Source: Larsenimonas rhizosphaerae (lineage in GTDB: Bacteria; Pseudomonadota; Gammaproteobacteria; Pseudomonadales; Halomonadaceae). From it: 64,000 nt of DNA. Position 1 is the first letter of the stretch; every line of letters starts with the position of its first letter. The stretch is from NCBI RefSeq assembly GCF_023700005.1, contig NZ_JAMLJK010000001.1, positions 1,141,366 to 1,205,365 on the forward strand. Direction: 5' to 3'. Position numbers and translations under genes: made by a program. The notes under the pieces were generated by a model. It was not told the DNA's origin and searched no databases. It saw only the letters and a program-made list of their open reading frames with translations. Of the stretch, positions 19,302 to 29,959 are shown piece by piece.

Positions 19302-20582
19302 ATGGGGCTTATCATTCTGTTTGGCATCTTTATTCTCGGACTGGTCGTTGGTGCGCCGGTTGCCTTTGCCGTCGGACTGGCGGCAGTCAGCGCCTTCATC
19401 TACGAAGGTATTCCTCTGTTTGTTGCCTTTCAGCGGATGCTGTCCGGCATGTCTGTCTTTTCACTGTTGGCCATTCCCTTTTTCATCTTTGCCGGCGAAC
19501 TGATGCTGCACGGCGGAATCTCCGACCGCCTGGTGCGATTTGCGTCTGCTGCCGTAGGGCGCGTGCGAGGCGGCCTGGGGCTGGTCAATGTCAGTTCGTC
19601 CATGCTGTTTGGCGGTATTTCCGGATCAGCGGTGGCGGATACCTCGGCGCTGGGCTCCATTTTGATTCCTGTGATGAAAGAGAAGGGCTATGACGCGGAT
19701 TACGCTGTCAACGTAACGGTCACGTCTTCGATTGCAGGTGTGGTTATTCCACCCAGCCACAACATGATCCTCTATGTCGTGGCGGCGGGTGGCGGTATTT
19801 CGGTAACACAGCTTTTTATTGCCGGTCTGGTGCCTGGGGTCCTGATGTGCGTTGTGCTTGGCTTTGCAGCTTGGCTTGTCGCGGTCAGGCGGGGGTATGC
19901 CGGTGAGCCCTTTCCCGGCATAAAGGCTCTGGCGATAAGCCTTGTCGCCGCACTGCCCGGGCTGCTTACTGCCGTCATTATCGTGGGGGGCGTGCTCTCC
20001 GGTATTTTGACCGTGACTGAATCAGGCGCTTTCGGTGCGATCTATGCGCTGCTGGTAACGATTCTGATCTACCGGCAGATGACCTGGGCCGGCTTCAAGG
20101 CTGCGGTGTTTCAATCGGTGCGCACCACCTCGATGGTCATGATACTGGTGGCCTGTGCCTCGGCCTTCTCGTGGCTTCTGGCGCTTTACGATGTGCCGAC
20201 GCTGATGAGCGAAGCACTTTTAAGTATTTCAGATCGTCCCTGGGTCGTGTTTCTGCTGCTGAATATGCTGCTGCTGGCTTTAGGCATGGTGATGGACATG
20301 GCCGCTCTGATTCTGATCTGTACTCCCATCTTCCTGCCGGTCGCGACTCAGTTTGGAATGGATCCCATTCAGTTCGGCATTATCCTGATGATCAATCTGG
20401 GGCTGGGATTGTGCACTCCACCGGTCGGCTCATGTCTGTTTGTCGGTAGTGTGATCGGCAAGATCAGGATCGAGCAGGCCGTCAGGACCATCTGGCCCTT
20501 CTATCTGGCCCTGTTTGCGGTACTGATGCTGGTGACCTACATACCGGCGGTGTCGCTGACGCTTCCTGCATTGATCAAGTAA
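19302..20582 (+). CDS. dctM: TRAP transporter large permease (DctM family)
   Basis: 426 residues, about 12 membrane segments. Forms the transport channel for the acid delivered by DctP, driven by a sodium gradient, which suits a salt-adapted host. DctM features: GAPVAFAVGL near the start, IPFFIFAGELM, FGGISGSAVADTSALGSILIPVM and IPPSHNMILY. The C-terminal half repeats the fold with LALGMVMDMAALILICTPIF and LGLGLCTPPVG. Length is standard for the family. Confidence 0.93.
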   Translation: MGLIILFGIFILGLVVGAPVAFAVGLAAVSAFIYEGIPLFVAFQRMLSGMSVFSLLAIPFFIFAGELMLHGGISDRLVRFASAAVGRVRGGLGLVNVSSSMLFGGISGSAVADTSALGSILIPVMKEKGYDADYAVNVTVTSSIAGVVIPPSHNMILYVVAAGGGISVTQLFIAGLVPGVLMCVVLGFAAWLVAVRRGYAGEPFPGIKALAISLVAALPGLLTAVIIVGGVLSGILTVTESGAFGAIYALLVTILIYRQMTWAGFKAAVFQSVRTTSMVMILVACASAFSWLLALYDVPTLMSEALLSISDRPWVVFLLLNMLLLALGMVMDMAALILICTPIFLPVATQFGMDPIQFGIILMINLGLGLCTPPVGSCLFVGSVIGKIRIEQAVRTIWPFYLALFAVLMLVTYIPAVSLTLPALIK

Positions 20583-20600
20583 ACCGGTCCGGGAGATAAC

Positions 20601-21740
20601 ATGCGTATCAAATCGGTAGTGGCTCATGTTCTGGATGCCCCCCTTGAGCGGGCTTTTGAGAGCGCCAGTATGAGGTTCGAGCGCCGTCAGGCCTGTCTGG
20701 TAGAAATTACCTGTGATGATGGGACCATCGGGTGGGGTGAGTGTCTTGGTCCTGCCCGTGCCAATGCCGCCATCGTGACCATTTATGGCCGGATGCTTGA
20801 AGGCATGAACCCACTGGACACGACCTGTTGCTGGTCCGAGCTCTACAATCTGCTGCGTGACCAGGGGCAGCGAGGGCTTGCCGTGACGGCCCTTAGTGGG
20901 ATCGATATTGCCCTTTGGGATATCAAGGGGCGTCATCTGGGTGTATCGGTCGCGACGCTCCTCGGTGGCCGCTTTCGTGAGTCCGTGCCGGCCTACGCCA
21001 CGGGAGGATTTCGGACGGACGGTCTTGATCGCATTGCCTCCATCAGCGCCGACATGGGGCGTTATGCCCGTGAGGGGTTTTCCGGTGTCAAGATCAAGAT
21101 CGGATTTGATGTCGAGGAAGACCTTCGACTGATTCGCGCGGTGCGTGAGGCCATCGGCCCCTCCGTCCGGCTGATGATCGATGCCAACCATGGCTATGAT
21201 GCTCTTGAAGCCATCGAGCTGGGCCAGCGTGCGGCGATATTTTCCATCGACTGGTTCGAGGAACCGGTAGTGCCGGAACAATTGTCGGCCTATCAGGCAG
21301 TTCGTGCCGGTCAGCCGATTCCAGTGGCAGGCGGGGAAACCTGGCAGGGTGCCTTTGCCATGCAGGAGGCCTTGAAGGCCGGTGCCGTGGATATTCTGCA
21401 GCCGGATGTCTGTGCGGCAGGCGGGCTGACGGAAGCGCTGCGGATCGTGGCGCTTGCGGATCTGCATGGTATTCGTCTGGTGCCCCATGTATTTGGCACC
21501 TCGATCGGCATGGCGGCAGCGCTTCAGTTTCTGGCGGCTCTTCCCCCGTCTCCACGCAGGCGCGAGCCTCGCCCCCTGTGGTTTGAATTCGACTGTACCC
21601 CCAATCCCTTGCGTCAGGCGATGGTCACATCGCCTCTGCTGCCTGATGCCGGCTGGATGAATATTCCTGACGGCCCGGGCCTTGGTATCGATATTGATCG
21701 AGCAGGTTTGAATCGCTTTCTTCAAGGAGCCTCGGCATGA
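20601..21740 (+). CDS. Enolase-superfamily enzyme, probable galactarolactone cycloisomerase
   Basis: 379 residues, mandelate-racemase/muconate-lactonizing fold. N-terminal capping domain, then barrel with the KxK pair Lys164 and Lys166 (VKIKIG), metal ligands Asp194 (MIDANHGYD), Glu220 or Glu221 (WFEEPVVPE) and Glu246 (AGGETW), and His296 in VPHVFGTSIG. The KxK plus His arrangement belongs to the mandelate racemase subgroup. With a uronate dehydrogenase and a COG3618 protein beside it, the best guess is opening of D-galactaro-1,4-lactone to 3-deoxy-2-keto-hexarate, as Gci does in Agrobacterium. A hexarate dehydratase is the main alternative. GGGAG precedes the ATG; the stop overlaps the next gene. 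Confidence 0.75.
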   Translation: MRIKSVVAHVLDAPLERAFESASMRFERRQACLVEITCDDGTIGWGECLGPARANAAIVTIYGRMLEGMNPLDTTCCWSELYNLLRDQGQRGLAVTALSGIDIALWDIKGRHLGVSVATLLGGRFRESVPAYATGGFRTDGLDRIASISADMGRYAREGFSGVKIKIGFDVEEDLRLIRAVREAIGPSVRLMIDANHGYDALEAIELGQRAAIFSIDWFEEPVVPEQLSAYQAVRAGQPIPVAGGETWQGAFAMQEALKAGAVDILQPDVCAAGGLTEALRIVALADLHGIRLVPHVFGTSIGMAAALQFLAALPPSPRRREPRPLWFEFDCTPNPLRQAMVTSPLLPDAGWMNIPDGPGLGIDIDRAGLNRFLQGASA

Positions 21741-22609
21741 CCTCTGTTCCTGATAATTTCAGGCCGCTCGACGGTCGTGCTCCGCGGTTGATCACCCCGC
21801 CAGGCGCGACTGACTGCCACATTCACCTGTATCCGAGAGGGCATGAGGCAGAACCTGATGGTCTGGCCATTCCGGCCTGGGCCGAGCCGGAAGATTACCG
21901 GGCCTATCAACGATGGCTTGGTCTGGAGCGCGTTGTGCTGACGCAGCCCAATGCGTATCAGGCCAACAATGCCGCCTTGCTCAAGGGGCTTGAGTCCTTG
22001 GGCCCGGATGTGGCGAGAGGGGTGGCAGTGGTCAGGCCGGATACTCCCGAAAAAGAGCTGTTGGCGCTGCATCGTGCCGGCGTGCGCGGGGCTCGAATCA
22101 TGCAGCTGCCCGGCGGTGCTGTCGGCATTGATCAGGCTTGCGCCGTGGAGGCACGTGTTCGTGATTACGGCTGGCATTTGATGATTCAGTTCAACGGGCA
22201 GTCTCTCATGACCTACCTGCCGGTACTGGAACAGCTCAAGGGCCCGTTCATCATTGATCATCTGGGCAAGTTCATGGACCCGGTAGCTGCAGATGATGCC
22301 CGGATTGACGCCCTCGCCAGATTGATGGATCGCGGTGATGTCTGGTTCAAACTGTGTGCCCCTTATGAAAGCAGCCTGACCGGTGGGCCAGACTTCGAGG
22401 ATGTGGGCGCGGTTGCCAGAAGAATGATTCACCATGCGCCCGAGCGGGTTATATGGGGCAGTAACTGGCCTCATGTCGGGGTGCCTCGTACGCATTACCC
22501 GGATGACGTCGACCTGCTGGATGTATTGATGCGCTGGGCCTCTCCGGCGGAGCAACAGAGAATTCTGGTGGATAATCCTGCCGAGCTTTACGGCTTTGCG
22601 ACCCCCTGA
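21737..22609 (+). CDS. COG3618 amidohydrolase, candidate galactaro-lactone isomerase or lactonase
   Basis: 290 residues, amidohydrolase-superfamily barrel. Visible motifs are the strand-1 metal site TDCHIHLYP, HLMIQFNGQ, FIIDHLGKFMDP and the C-terminal VIWGSNWPHVG, the pattern of COG3618 members such as LigI and sugar lactonases. An Agrobacterium relative next to udh and gci converts galactaro-1,5-lactone to the 1,4-lactone. The same neighbourhood here makes that isomerase, or a lactonase on the same intermediate, the leading candidate. Its start overlaps the cycloisomerase stop (ATGA), which supports joint function. Exact substrate cannot be read from sequence. Confidence 0.72.
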   Translation: MTSVPDNFRPLDGRAPRLITPPGATDCHIHLYPRGHEAEPDGLAIPAWAEPEDYRAYQRWLGLERVVLTQPNAYQANNAALLKGLESLGPDVARGVAVVRPDTPEKELLALHRAGVRGARIMQLPGGAVGIDQACAVEARVRDYGWHLMIQFNGQSLMTYLPVLEQLKGPFIIDHLGKFMDPVAADDARIDALARLMDRGDVWFKLCAPYESSLTGGPDFEDVGAVARRMIHHAPERVIWGSNWPHVGVPRTHYPDDVDLLDVLMRWASPAEQQRILVDNPAELYGFATP

Positions 22610-22634
22610 AACAGACCACAAGGAGGAGTGCCTC

Positions 22635-23441
22635 ATGCTCGAGCGTTTATTGGTCACCGGAGCCGCCGGTGGTGTAGGAAAAGCGATTCGGTCACAGTTG
22701 TCGGACCTTGCGCGTCAGGTGCGATTGTCCGATCTGTCGGATATTGATGAGCTGGCTGCCCATGAAGAAAGCAGGCCCTGTGACCTGGCGGATATGCAGG
22801 CCGTTCGTTCGCTGGTTGCTGGCTGTGACGGCATTCTTCACCTGGGAGGGGTTTCGGTTGAAAAGCCGTGGCAGGGTATCCTGCAGTCCAACATCGTTGG
22901 CACCTACAACCTCTATGAAGCCGCTCGGCAGGAAGGGAGGCCGCGTATTGTTTTTGCCAGTTCCAATCACACCATCGGGTTTTATACGCGCCACGAGCGG
23001 ATTGATACTCGTGTTCCGCATCGGCCGGATTCACTGTATGGCCTGTCAAAGTGTTTCGGTGAGGACCTCGCCAGCCTGTACTGGGACAAGTTCGGAGTGC
23101 AGACCCTGTCGGTACGCATTGGCTCCTGTTTTCCGCAGCCCAGGGATCAGCGCATGCTGGCAACCTGGATGAGTGTGGCGGATTTCATGCGCCTGCTGGT
23201 GCAGGCCTTTGATGCGCCTTTTCTGGCTCATACGGTCATTTATGGCGTATCCGACAACGATGAGTGCTGGTGGGACAACCGGCATGCCTCGTTTCTGGGA
23301 TGGCGGCCGGAAGACAGTTCGGCCCCCTGGCGTGCTCAGGCACTGGATGCCACACCGGTGCTGCCGGTGGATGCTCCCGAGCTGCGCTATCAGGGGGGCG
23401 GATTTGCAGCACAGGGCCATCCGGACGATACCGACGACTGA
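22635..23441 (+). CDS. udh: Uronate (hexuronate) dehydrogenase
   Basis: 268 residues from the ATG preceded by AGGAGGAG; an in-frame ATG at 22596 overlaps the previous gene and lacks a signal. NAD-dependent oxidation of galacturonate or glucuronate to the aldarolactone. Short-chain dehydrogenase fold with VTGAAGGVGKAIR near the N-terminus, FASSNHTIGFYTRHERID containing the catalytic Ser, and Tyr135/Lys139 in YGLSKCFGEDLA. The SSNHxIGFY block and RPDSLYGLSK match Agrobacterium and Pseudomonas Udh closely, making this the firmest anchor for the uronate reading of the cluster. No keto-deoxy-glucarate dehydratase or semialdehyde dehydrogenase is present, so later steps are encoded elsewhere. Confidence 0.88.
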   Translation: MLERLLVTGAAGGVGKAIRSQLSDLARQVRLSDLSDIDELAAHEESRPCDLADMQAVRSLVAGCDGILHLGGVSVEKPWQGILQSNIVGTYNLYEAARQEGRPRIVFASSNHTIGFYTRHERIDTRVPHRPDSLYGLSKCFGEDLASLYWDKFGVQTLSVRIGSCFPQPRDQRMLATWMSVADFMRLLVQAFDAPFLAHTVIYGVSDNDECWWDNRHASFLGWRPEDSSAPWRAQALDATPVLPVDAPELRYQGGGFAAQGHPDDTDD

Positions 23442-23525
23442 GGAGAATGTTCGCGTAACCGGGCGATCATATGCTGCTATGCTTTTCTGACCCTACCAAC
23501 AACAATCATGTCAGGAGAAGACAAT

Positions 23526-24308
23526 ATGGTCTCGGTCAGTCTTGCACGTTACGCCGGAGTCATCGGGTGTGCCACGGTGCTGGGTCTTGGGGCAGGTGCG
23601 GCCATGGCCCAAAAGCAGGACCCCGTCGCCGCGCAGCTTTGTGAACCGATGGCCTACCGTATGGGGCTGCACTATCAGCAGTCTGCTGAAGTGGCTGCCC
23701 TGCAGCGTCAGAGCTATGTACTGGCTTCCCTGCGGCTGGATCAGGCACTCGCCGCCCATCCTGATACAGACAATCTGGCTATCATCACTGACCTTGACGA
23801 GACCGTACTTGATAATTCGTCTCTGCTGGTACGTGACATGGAACGCTGTCACGATTACACCACGTGGGATACCTGGCACGACTGGGAAAAAGAGGGCGTG
23901 CCGACATTGATTCCTGGCGCTCTGGCGTTTCTCGAGAAGGCTGACAGGGCCGGTGTGTCCATTTATTACATTTCCGACCGCTCGGACGAAAACAAGTCCG
24001 ATACGATAGCTACGCTTGACCGGCTTGGCCTGCCTCAGACCAGTGAGGATCATGTCCTGCTTCTGGGGCCGCCGAAGGCAGAGCGCCGCGCCAGCGTGTT
24101 GAAGGATCACACTGTCATCATGCAGCTGGGTGATACCCTGCATGACTTTTCGGACCGCTTTGCCGGTACCACGCCAGCTCAGGATCATCAGCAGGTTCAG
24201 CGCAGCGCCGACCATTTCGGCCATGACTGGATCATGCTGCCCAATGCGGCCTATGGACACTGGAGCGATTCAGACCTCAAGACATGGCAGGAAAAAAGCC
24301 ACCAGTGA
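23526..24308 (+). CDS. Secreted HAD acid phosphatase / 5'-nucleotidase, e(P4) family
   Basis: 260 residues from the ATG preceded by GGAG; an ATG six codons upstream overlaps that signal. Periplasmic phosphomonoesterase. An N-terminal signal (GVIGCATVLGLGAGAAMAQ) fits signal peptidase I after AMA, though VIGC could be a weak lipobox as in the e(P4) lipoprotein. HAD motif I is D89-L-D91-E-T, followed by VLDNS; motif II lies in YYISDRSDE and the metal Asp in LGDTLHDFSDRF. Length is typical of class C acid phosphatases. It lies 84 bases after udh and may be cotranscribed, but no metabolic link is evident. Confidence 0.88.
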   Translation: MVSVSLARYAGVIGCATVLGLGAGAAMAQKQDPVAAQLCEPMAYRMGLHYQQSAEVAALQRQSYVLASLRLDQALAAHPDTDNLAIITDLDETVLDNSSLLVRDMERCHDYTTWDTWHDWEKEGVPTLIPGALAFLEKADRAGVSIYYISDRSDENKSDTIATLDRLGLPQTSEDHVLLLGPPKAERRASVLKDHTVIMQLGDTLHDFSDRFAGTTPAQDHQQVQRSADHFGHDWIMLPNAAYGHWSDSDLKTWQEKSHQ

Positions 24309-24317
24309 CCCCGGCTG

Positions 24318-24342
24318 AAGGCCACGTGCTCAAGGTGGCCTT
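24318..24342 (+). terminator. Hairpin after the acid phosphatase gene
   Basis: AAGGCCAC and GTGGCCTT form a perfect 8-bp stem ten bases past the stop. The following bases are CCCCTTTG, so the U-tract is weak. Confidence 0.5.
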
Positions 24343-24479
24343 CCCCTTTGCGACAATGTCGTGAAATATGCTCGAACGATGATTTCAGGCATATATCATT
24401 TGCACTGCTTTCGCATTTGTCTGCAGTTGATTAAGCTTGGTCAAATTTTTCTATCCTTAACGCGCCTGGCGATTAGTCT

Positions 24480-25514
24480 ATGACGTCTGAATCTGTTCTC
24501 ACGCCTGACCTTAGTGTGGTCGTACCCGTCTATAACGCCATCGGCTCGCTACCGACCCTGTTTGAGCACCTTCAGGCCTTGCCGGCTGATCGGGTTCAAA
24601 TTCTGCTGGTCAATGATGGTTCCAAGGACGACAGTCTTGCCACATGCCGTGGCTTTGAAAAAGAGTGTGATAACGTCACGGTCATGGACCAGCCGAACGG
24701 GGGGGTGTCGGCTGCCCGCAATGCGGGCCTTCGCGCTGCGCGTGGTCGCTATGTCGCCTTTTGTGATTCGGATGATTACCTTGAAGCGGCGCCATTGCTT
24801 CAGGTGCTCGACAAGGCCGTGGACGCCGATGCAGACGTTGCGGTGTTCAATTACGCAACCATGGATGAATCGACAGGCCAGATACTCAGGCGCTCCGAGC
24901 TGGAGGAGCACGGGTTTGATTTTGATCGTGACTTTCCCATGCTTTATGAGGCAGGTCTGTTCAACCCGGTCTTCAACAAGTTGTTCAGGGCCGACCTTTT
25001 GCACCGGCACGCCATCGAGTTCGAAGAAGGTGTGGCGCTGGGAGAAGACTTCCGCTTCAACCTGGACATCTTTGTGCACGTTCAGCAGGGGGTCATCTGC
25101 AACGATGATGTCTATCGCTACATGGTGGGTCAGTCTGAATCCCTGACCACCAGTTATAATCCCAGACAGTTCACCTATTTTGAATACGGACTGGGCCGAG
25201 TGGAGAAGCTGCTGCGCGAACGGGGCATTTACAGCGATGCCTTCATGGCAAGGCACTGGACGCGTGCACTGGTCAACAGCGCACAAAACATTGCCAAGCG
25301 GGGTGGCCCCGCATTGTCGGCTGCCTTTCATGAGTTTCGTGACAATGCCCGTACTGCACGTCGCCAGGCCGATCTGGGCCAGGCTACCCCCTGGCAGGCA
25401 GGGCGTCAGACGGCACTCATGACACGCCTTGTCCGTCACAGGCAGGATACCCTGCTGTTTTTTATCGTGTTTTTCGGCACCAAATACAAGCAGCGCAAGG
25501 TGGGTGTTCGCTGA
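24480..25514 (+). CDS. Family 2 glycosyltransferase
   Basis: 344 residues, GT-A fold. Inverting transfer of a sugar from a nucleotide donor, acting at the cytoplasmic face. The N-terminal 110 residues contain LSVVVPVYNAIGSL, VNDGSKDDSL, NGGVSAARNAGL and the DxD metal motif in FCDSDDYLEAAP. The C-terminal third has no clear membrane anchor until a hydrophobic stretch near the end (LLFFIVFFG). A single gene with no polysaccharide cluster around it, so acceptor and product are unknown. No strong Shine-Dalgarno is visible before the ATG. Confidence 0.85.
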   Translation: MTSESVLTPDLSVVVPVYNAIGSLPTLFEHLQALPADRVQILLVNDGSKDDSLATCRGFEKECDNVTVMDQPNGGVSAARNAGLRAARGRYVAFCDSDDYLEAAPLLQVLDKAVDADADVAVFNYATMDESTGQILRRSELEEHGFDFDRDFPMLYEAGLFNPVFNKLFRADLLHRHAIEFEEGVALGEDFRFNLDIFVHVQQGVICNDDVYRYMVGQSESLTTSYNPRQFTYFEYGLGRVEKLLRERGIYSDAFMARHWTRALVNSAQNIAKRGGPALSAAFHEFRDNARTARRQADLGQATPWQAGRQTALMTRLVRHRQDTLLFFIVFFGTKYKQRKVGVR

Positions 25515-25535
25515 ACCTGCCAGCGGCATGTTTTT

Positions 25536-25561
25536 ACAGGGCGCCCTTCCGGCCGCCCTGT
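25536..25561. terminator. Hairpin between convergent GT2 and acdS genes
   Basis: ACAGGGCG / CGCCCTGT, a perfect 8-bp stem between the two convergent stops. Neither side has a clean U-run, so termination is possible but not certain. Confidence 0.4.
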
Positions 25562-25589
25562 GTGTATCATGGTGTCAGTTGACAGGACG

Positions 25590-26606
25590 TTATCCGGCGC
25601 TGAACAGATCACTGTAGGCGCTCAATGCCGGTACGCCGCCCAGATGGACATACAGGATATTTGAGCCTTCCGGGAATTCACCGTTTCGGACCATGTCGAT
25701 CATGCCATGCATCGACTTGCCTTCATACACCGGGTCGGTCAGCATGCCCTCCAGTCGAGCACACAGCCGTATGGCCTCCAGTGTACCTTCGTTGGGCAAG
25801 CCGTATTCCGGATGGCCGTAGCGGGTATCAAGCACCACATCGTCGTCGGTGATCGGACGACCCAGCGCCACCAGTTCAGCTGTCTTTTGAGCAATGCGCA
25901 GTACCTGGGCGCGTGTTTTCTCCGGCGCGGCAGAGGCATCGATGCCGATGACCCGGTCGGCGCGGCCATCGGCCGCAAAGCCCGCAATCATGCCAGCCTG
26001 CGTACTGCCGGTAACAGCGCACACCACGATATAGTCAAAGGTCAGGCCAAGCGCCTGTTCCTGCTGACGCACCTCTTCGGCAAAGCCTGCAAATCCCAGC
26101 CCGCCCAGCGGGTGTTCTGAACAACCGGCCGGGATGGGAAACGGTTTGCCCCCGCGCGCTTCGACTTCTTCCATAGCCTTTTGCCAGCTGGGCCGAATGC
26201 CGATATCAAAGCCGGCATCATCGAGCCGCACATCAGCGCCAAGTATGCGGGACATTTCGATGTTGCCGACCTTGTCGTAAATCTCGCTGTCATGGTTGAC
26301 CCAGTTTTCCTGTACCAGCACGCACTTCATGCCCAGGTGTGCTGCGACGGCGGCGACCTGACGGGTCTGATTGGACTGAATGCCCCCTATTGATACCAGG
26401 GTGTCGTAGCCGCCCCTGATTGCCTCCGGGATCAGGTATTCAAGCTTGCGTGTCTTGTTACCTCCGAAGGCCAGGCCGCTGTTGCAGTCTTCCCGCTTGG
26501 CGTACAGCGCCACCTTGCCGCCCAGGTGTTCGCTGAGTCGCTTCAGCGGATGAATCGGGCTGGGGCCAAACGTCAGTGGGTACTTGTCGAAATCCTCAAG
26601 AGACAT
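25590..26606 (-). CDS. acdS: 1-Aminocyclopropane-1-carboxylate (ACC) deaminase
   Basis: 338 residues from the ATG preceded by AAGGA; a longer frame to 26693 is not supported. PLP-dependent cleavage of ACC, the plant ethylene precursor, to 2-oxobutyrate and ammonia. The PLP lysine is Lys51 in [11 protein letters not shown]. Further motifs are [20 protein letters not shown] and VTGSTQAGM. Tyr294 and Glu295 ([11 protein letters not shown]) and Leu322 (HLGGVPAL) are the residues that separate true ACC deaminases from D-cysteine desulfhydrases. Length equals the Pseudomonas enzyme. Divergent from an Lrp-type gene that matches the known acdR arrangement. D-amino acid use as a side activity cannot be excluded. 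Confidence 0.93.
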   Translation of the reverse strand: MSLEDFDKYPLTFGPSPIHPLKRLSEHLGGKVALYAKREDCNSGLAFGGNKTRKLEYLIPEAIRGGYDTLVSIGGIQSNQTRQVAAVAAHLGMKCVLVQENWVNHDSEIYDKVGNIEMSRILGADVRLDDAGFDIGIRPSWQKAMEEVEARGGKPFPIPAGCSEHPLGGLGFAGFAEEVRQQEQALGLTFDYIVVCAVTGSTQAGMIAGFAADGRADRVIGIDASAAPEKTRAQVLRIAQKTAELVALGRPITDDDVVLDTRYGHPEYGLPNEGTLEAIRLCARLEGMLTDPVYEGKSMHGMIDMVRNGEFPEGSNILYVHLGGVPALSAYSDLFSAG

Positions 26607-26710
26607 GGCATGATTCCTTGTTGTTGGCGTATCGGAGCGCTGGCATGAATAAGGGCTGCATCGATTACCAGTGTAACGATCTCGGATATGCAAGAGGTTG
26701 CGTTATCAGG

Positions 26711-26720
26711 ATCAATTGAT
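26711..26720. promoter_or_regulatory. Palindrome in the acdS-acdR intergenic region
   Basis: ATCAATTGAT is a perfect 10-bp palindrome, with a further ATCAA about 13 bases on, in the 196-bp divergent gap. It is AT-rich as Lrp-family sites usually are. A role as an AcdR site is inference. Confidence 0.35.
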
Positions 26721-26802
26721 GCGTAATGTTTTAATCAAACCGTGCCTGGCGATGCATGAGTAAATAAAAGACATCATCTGCGCAATAAAAAAAGGCCTGC
26801 TC

Positions 26803-27273
26803 ATGAGTGACGAGATAACGCTGGACCGTATTGACCAGCAGGTGCTGCGCCTGCTTCAGGCCGATGCCTCCCTGTCCAATGTGGCGCTGGCAGAGTGCGT
26901 CAATCTCAGCGCGCCCGCCTGCCTGCGGCGGGTAGAGCGATTGAAGCGGGCCGGTCTGATTCGTTCGGTGGTGGCTTTGCTTGACGAGGAGAAGCTGGGG
27001 GCCGGTATGGTCGTCATCGTCGGTGTCGTGCTGGATCATTCCACCACCGCCTCGTTTGCCGAATTCGAGCAGGCTGTCGGGAAGGTCACCGGGTGCATGG
27101 AATGTCATGTGGTGACCGGCGAATTCGACTACTTTTTATTGTTGCGCACCCGGGATTACAAAAGCTTCAATCGGCTGCATGCCGAGCAGTTGCTTCACCT
27201 GCCGCATGTACGGCAGATTCGCTCCTTCATGGGGTTGAGGCGCGTGCTGTCAACGACGCAGATTCCGATGTAG
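26803..27273 (+). CDS. acdR: Lrp/AsnC-family regulator, probable AcdR
   Basis: 156 residues. N-terminal winged helix-turn-helix (LDRIDQQVLRLLQADASLSN, then CLRRVERLKRAGLI) and C-terminal RAM/AsnC ligand domain (VVTGEFDYFLLLRTRDYKSF). Such proteins form octamers and sense amino acids. It faces acdS across a 196-bp gap, the arrangement in which Lrp-type AcdR activates acdS in ACC-degrading Pseudomonas. AAGG lies eight bases before the ATG. The AcdR name rests on that context more than on residues unique to it. Confidence 0.85.
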   Translation: MSDEITLDRIDQQVLRLLQADASLSNVALAECVNLSAPACLRRVERLKRAGLIRSVVALLDEEKLGAGMVVIVGVVLDHSTTASFAEFEQAVGKVTGCMECHVVTGEFDYFLLLRTRDYKSFNRLHAEQLLHLPHVRQIRSFMGLRRVLSTTQIPM

Positions 27274-29822
<2,549 letters not shown>

Positions 29823-29849
29823 CAGGATGCCAGGACGTATCACCATGGA

Positions 29850-29875
29850 ACAGGCCCTTCGGGGCCTGTTTTTTT
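29850..29875 (+). terminator. Rho-independent terminator after icd
   Basis: ACAGGCCC and GGGCCTGT close on a TTCG tetraloop and are followed by a run of T. It starts 27 bases past the icd stop. Confidence 0.9.
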
Positions 29876-29959
29876 GAAGGGTGCTCCCGGTAATGAAAGC
29901 CATTATCAAGCACTTTCAGGATATAATAGCGCAACGGGATTCATTCATCTGGAGGTGGC

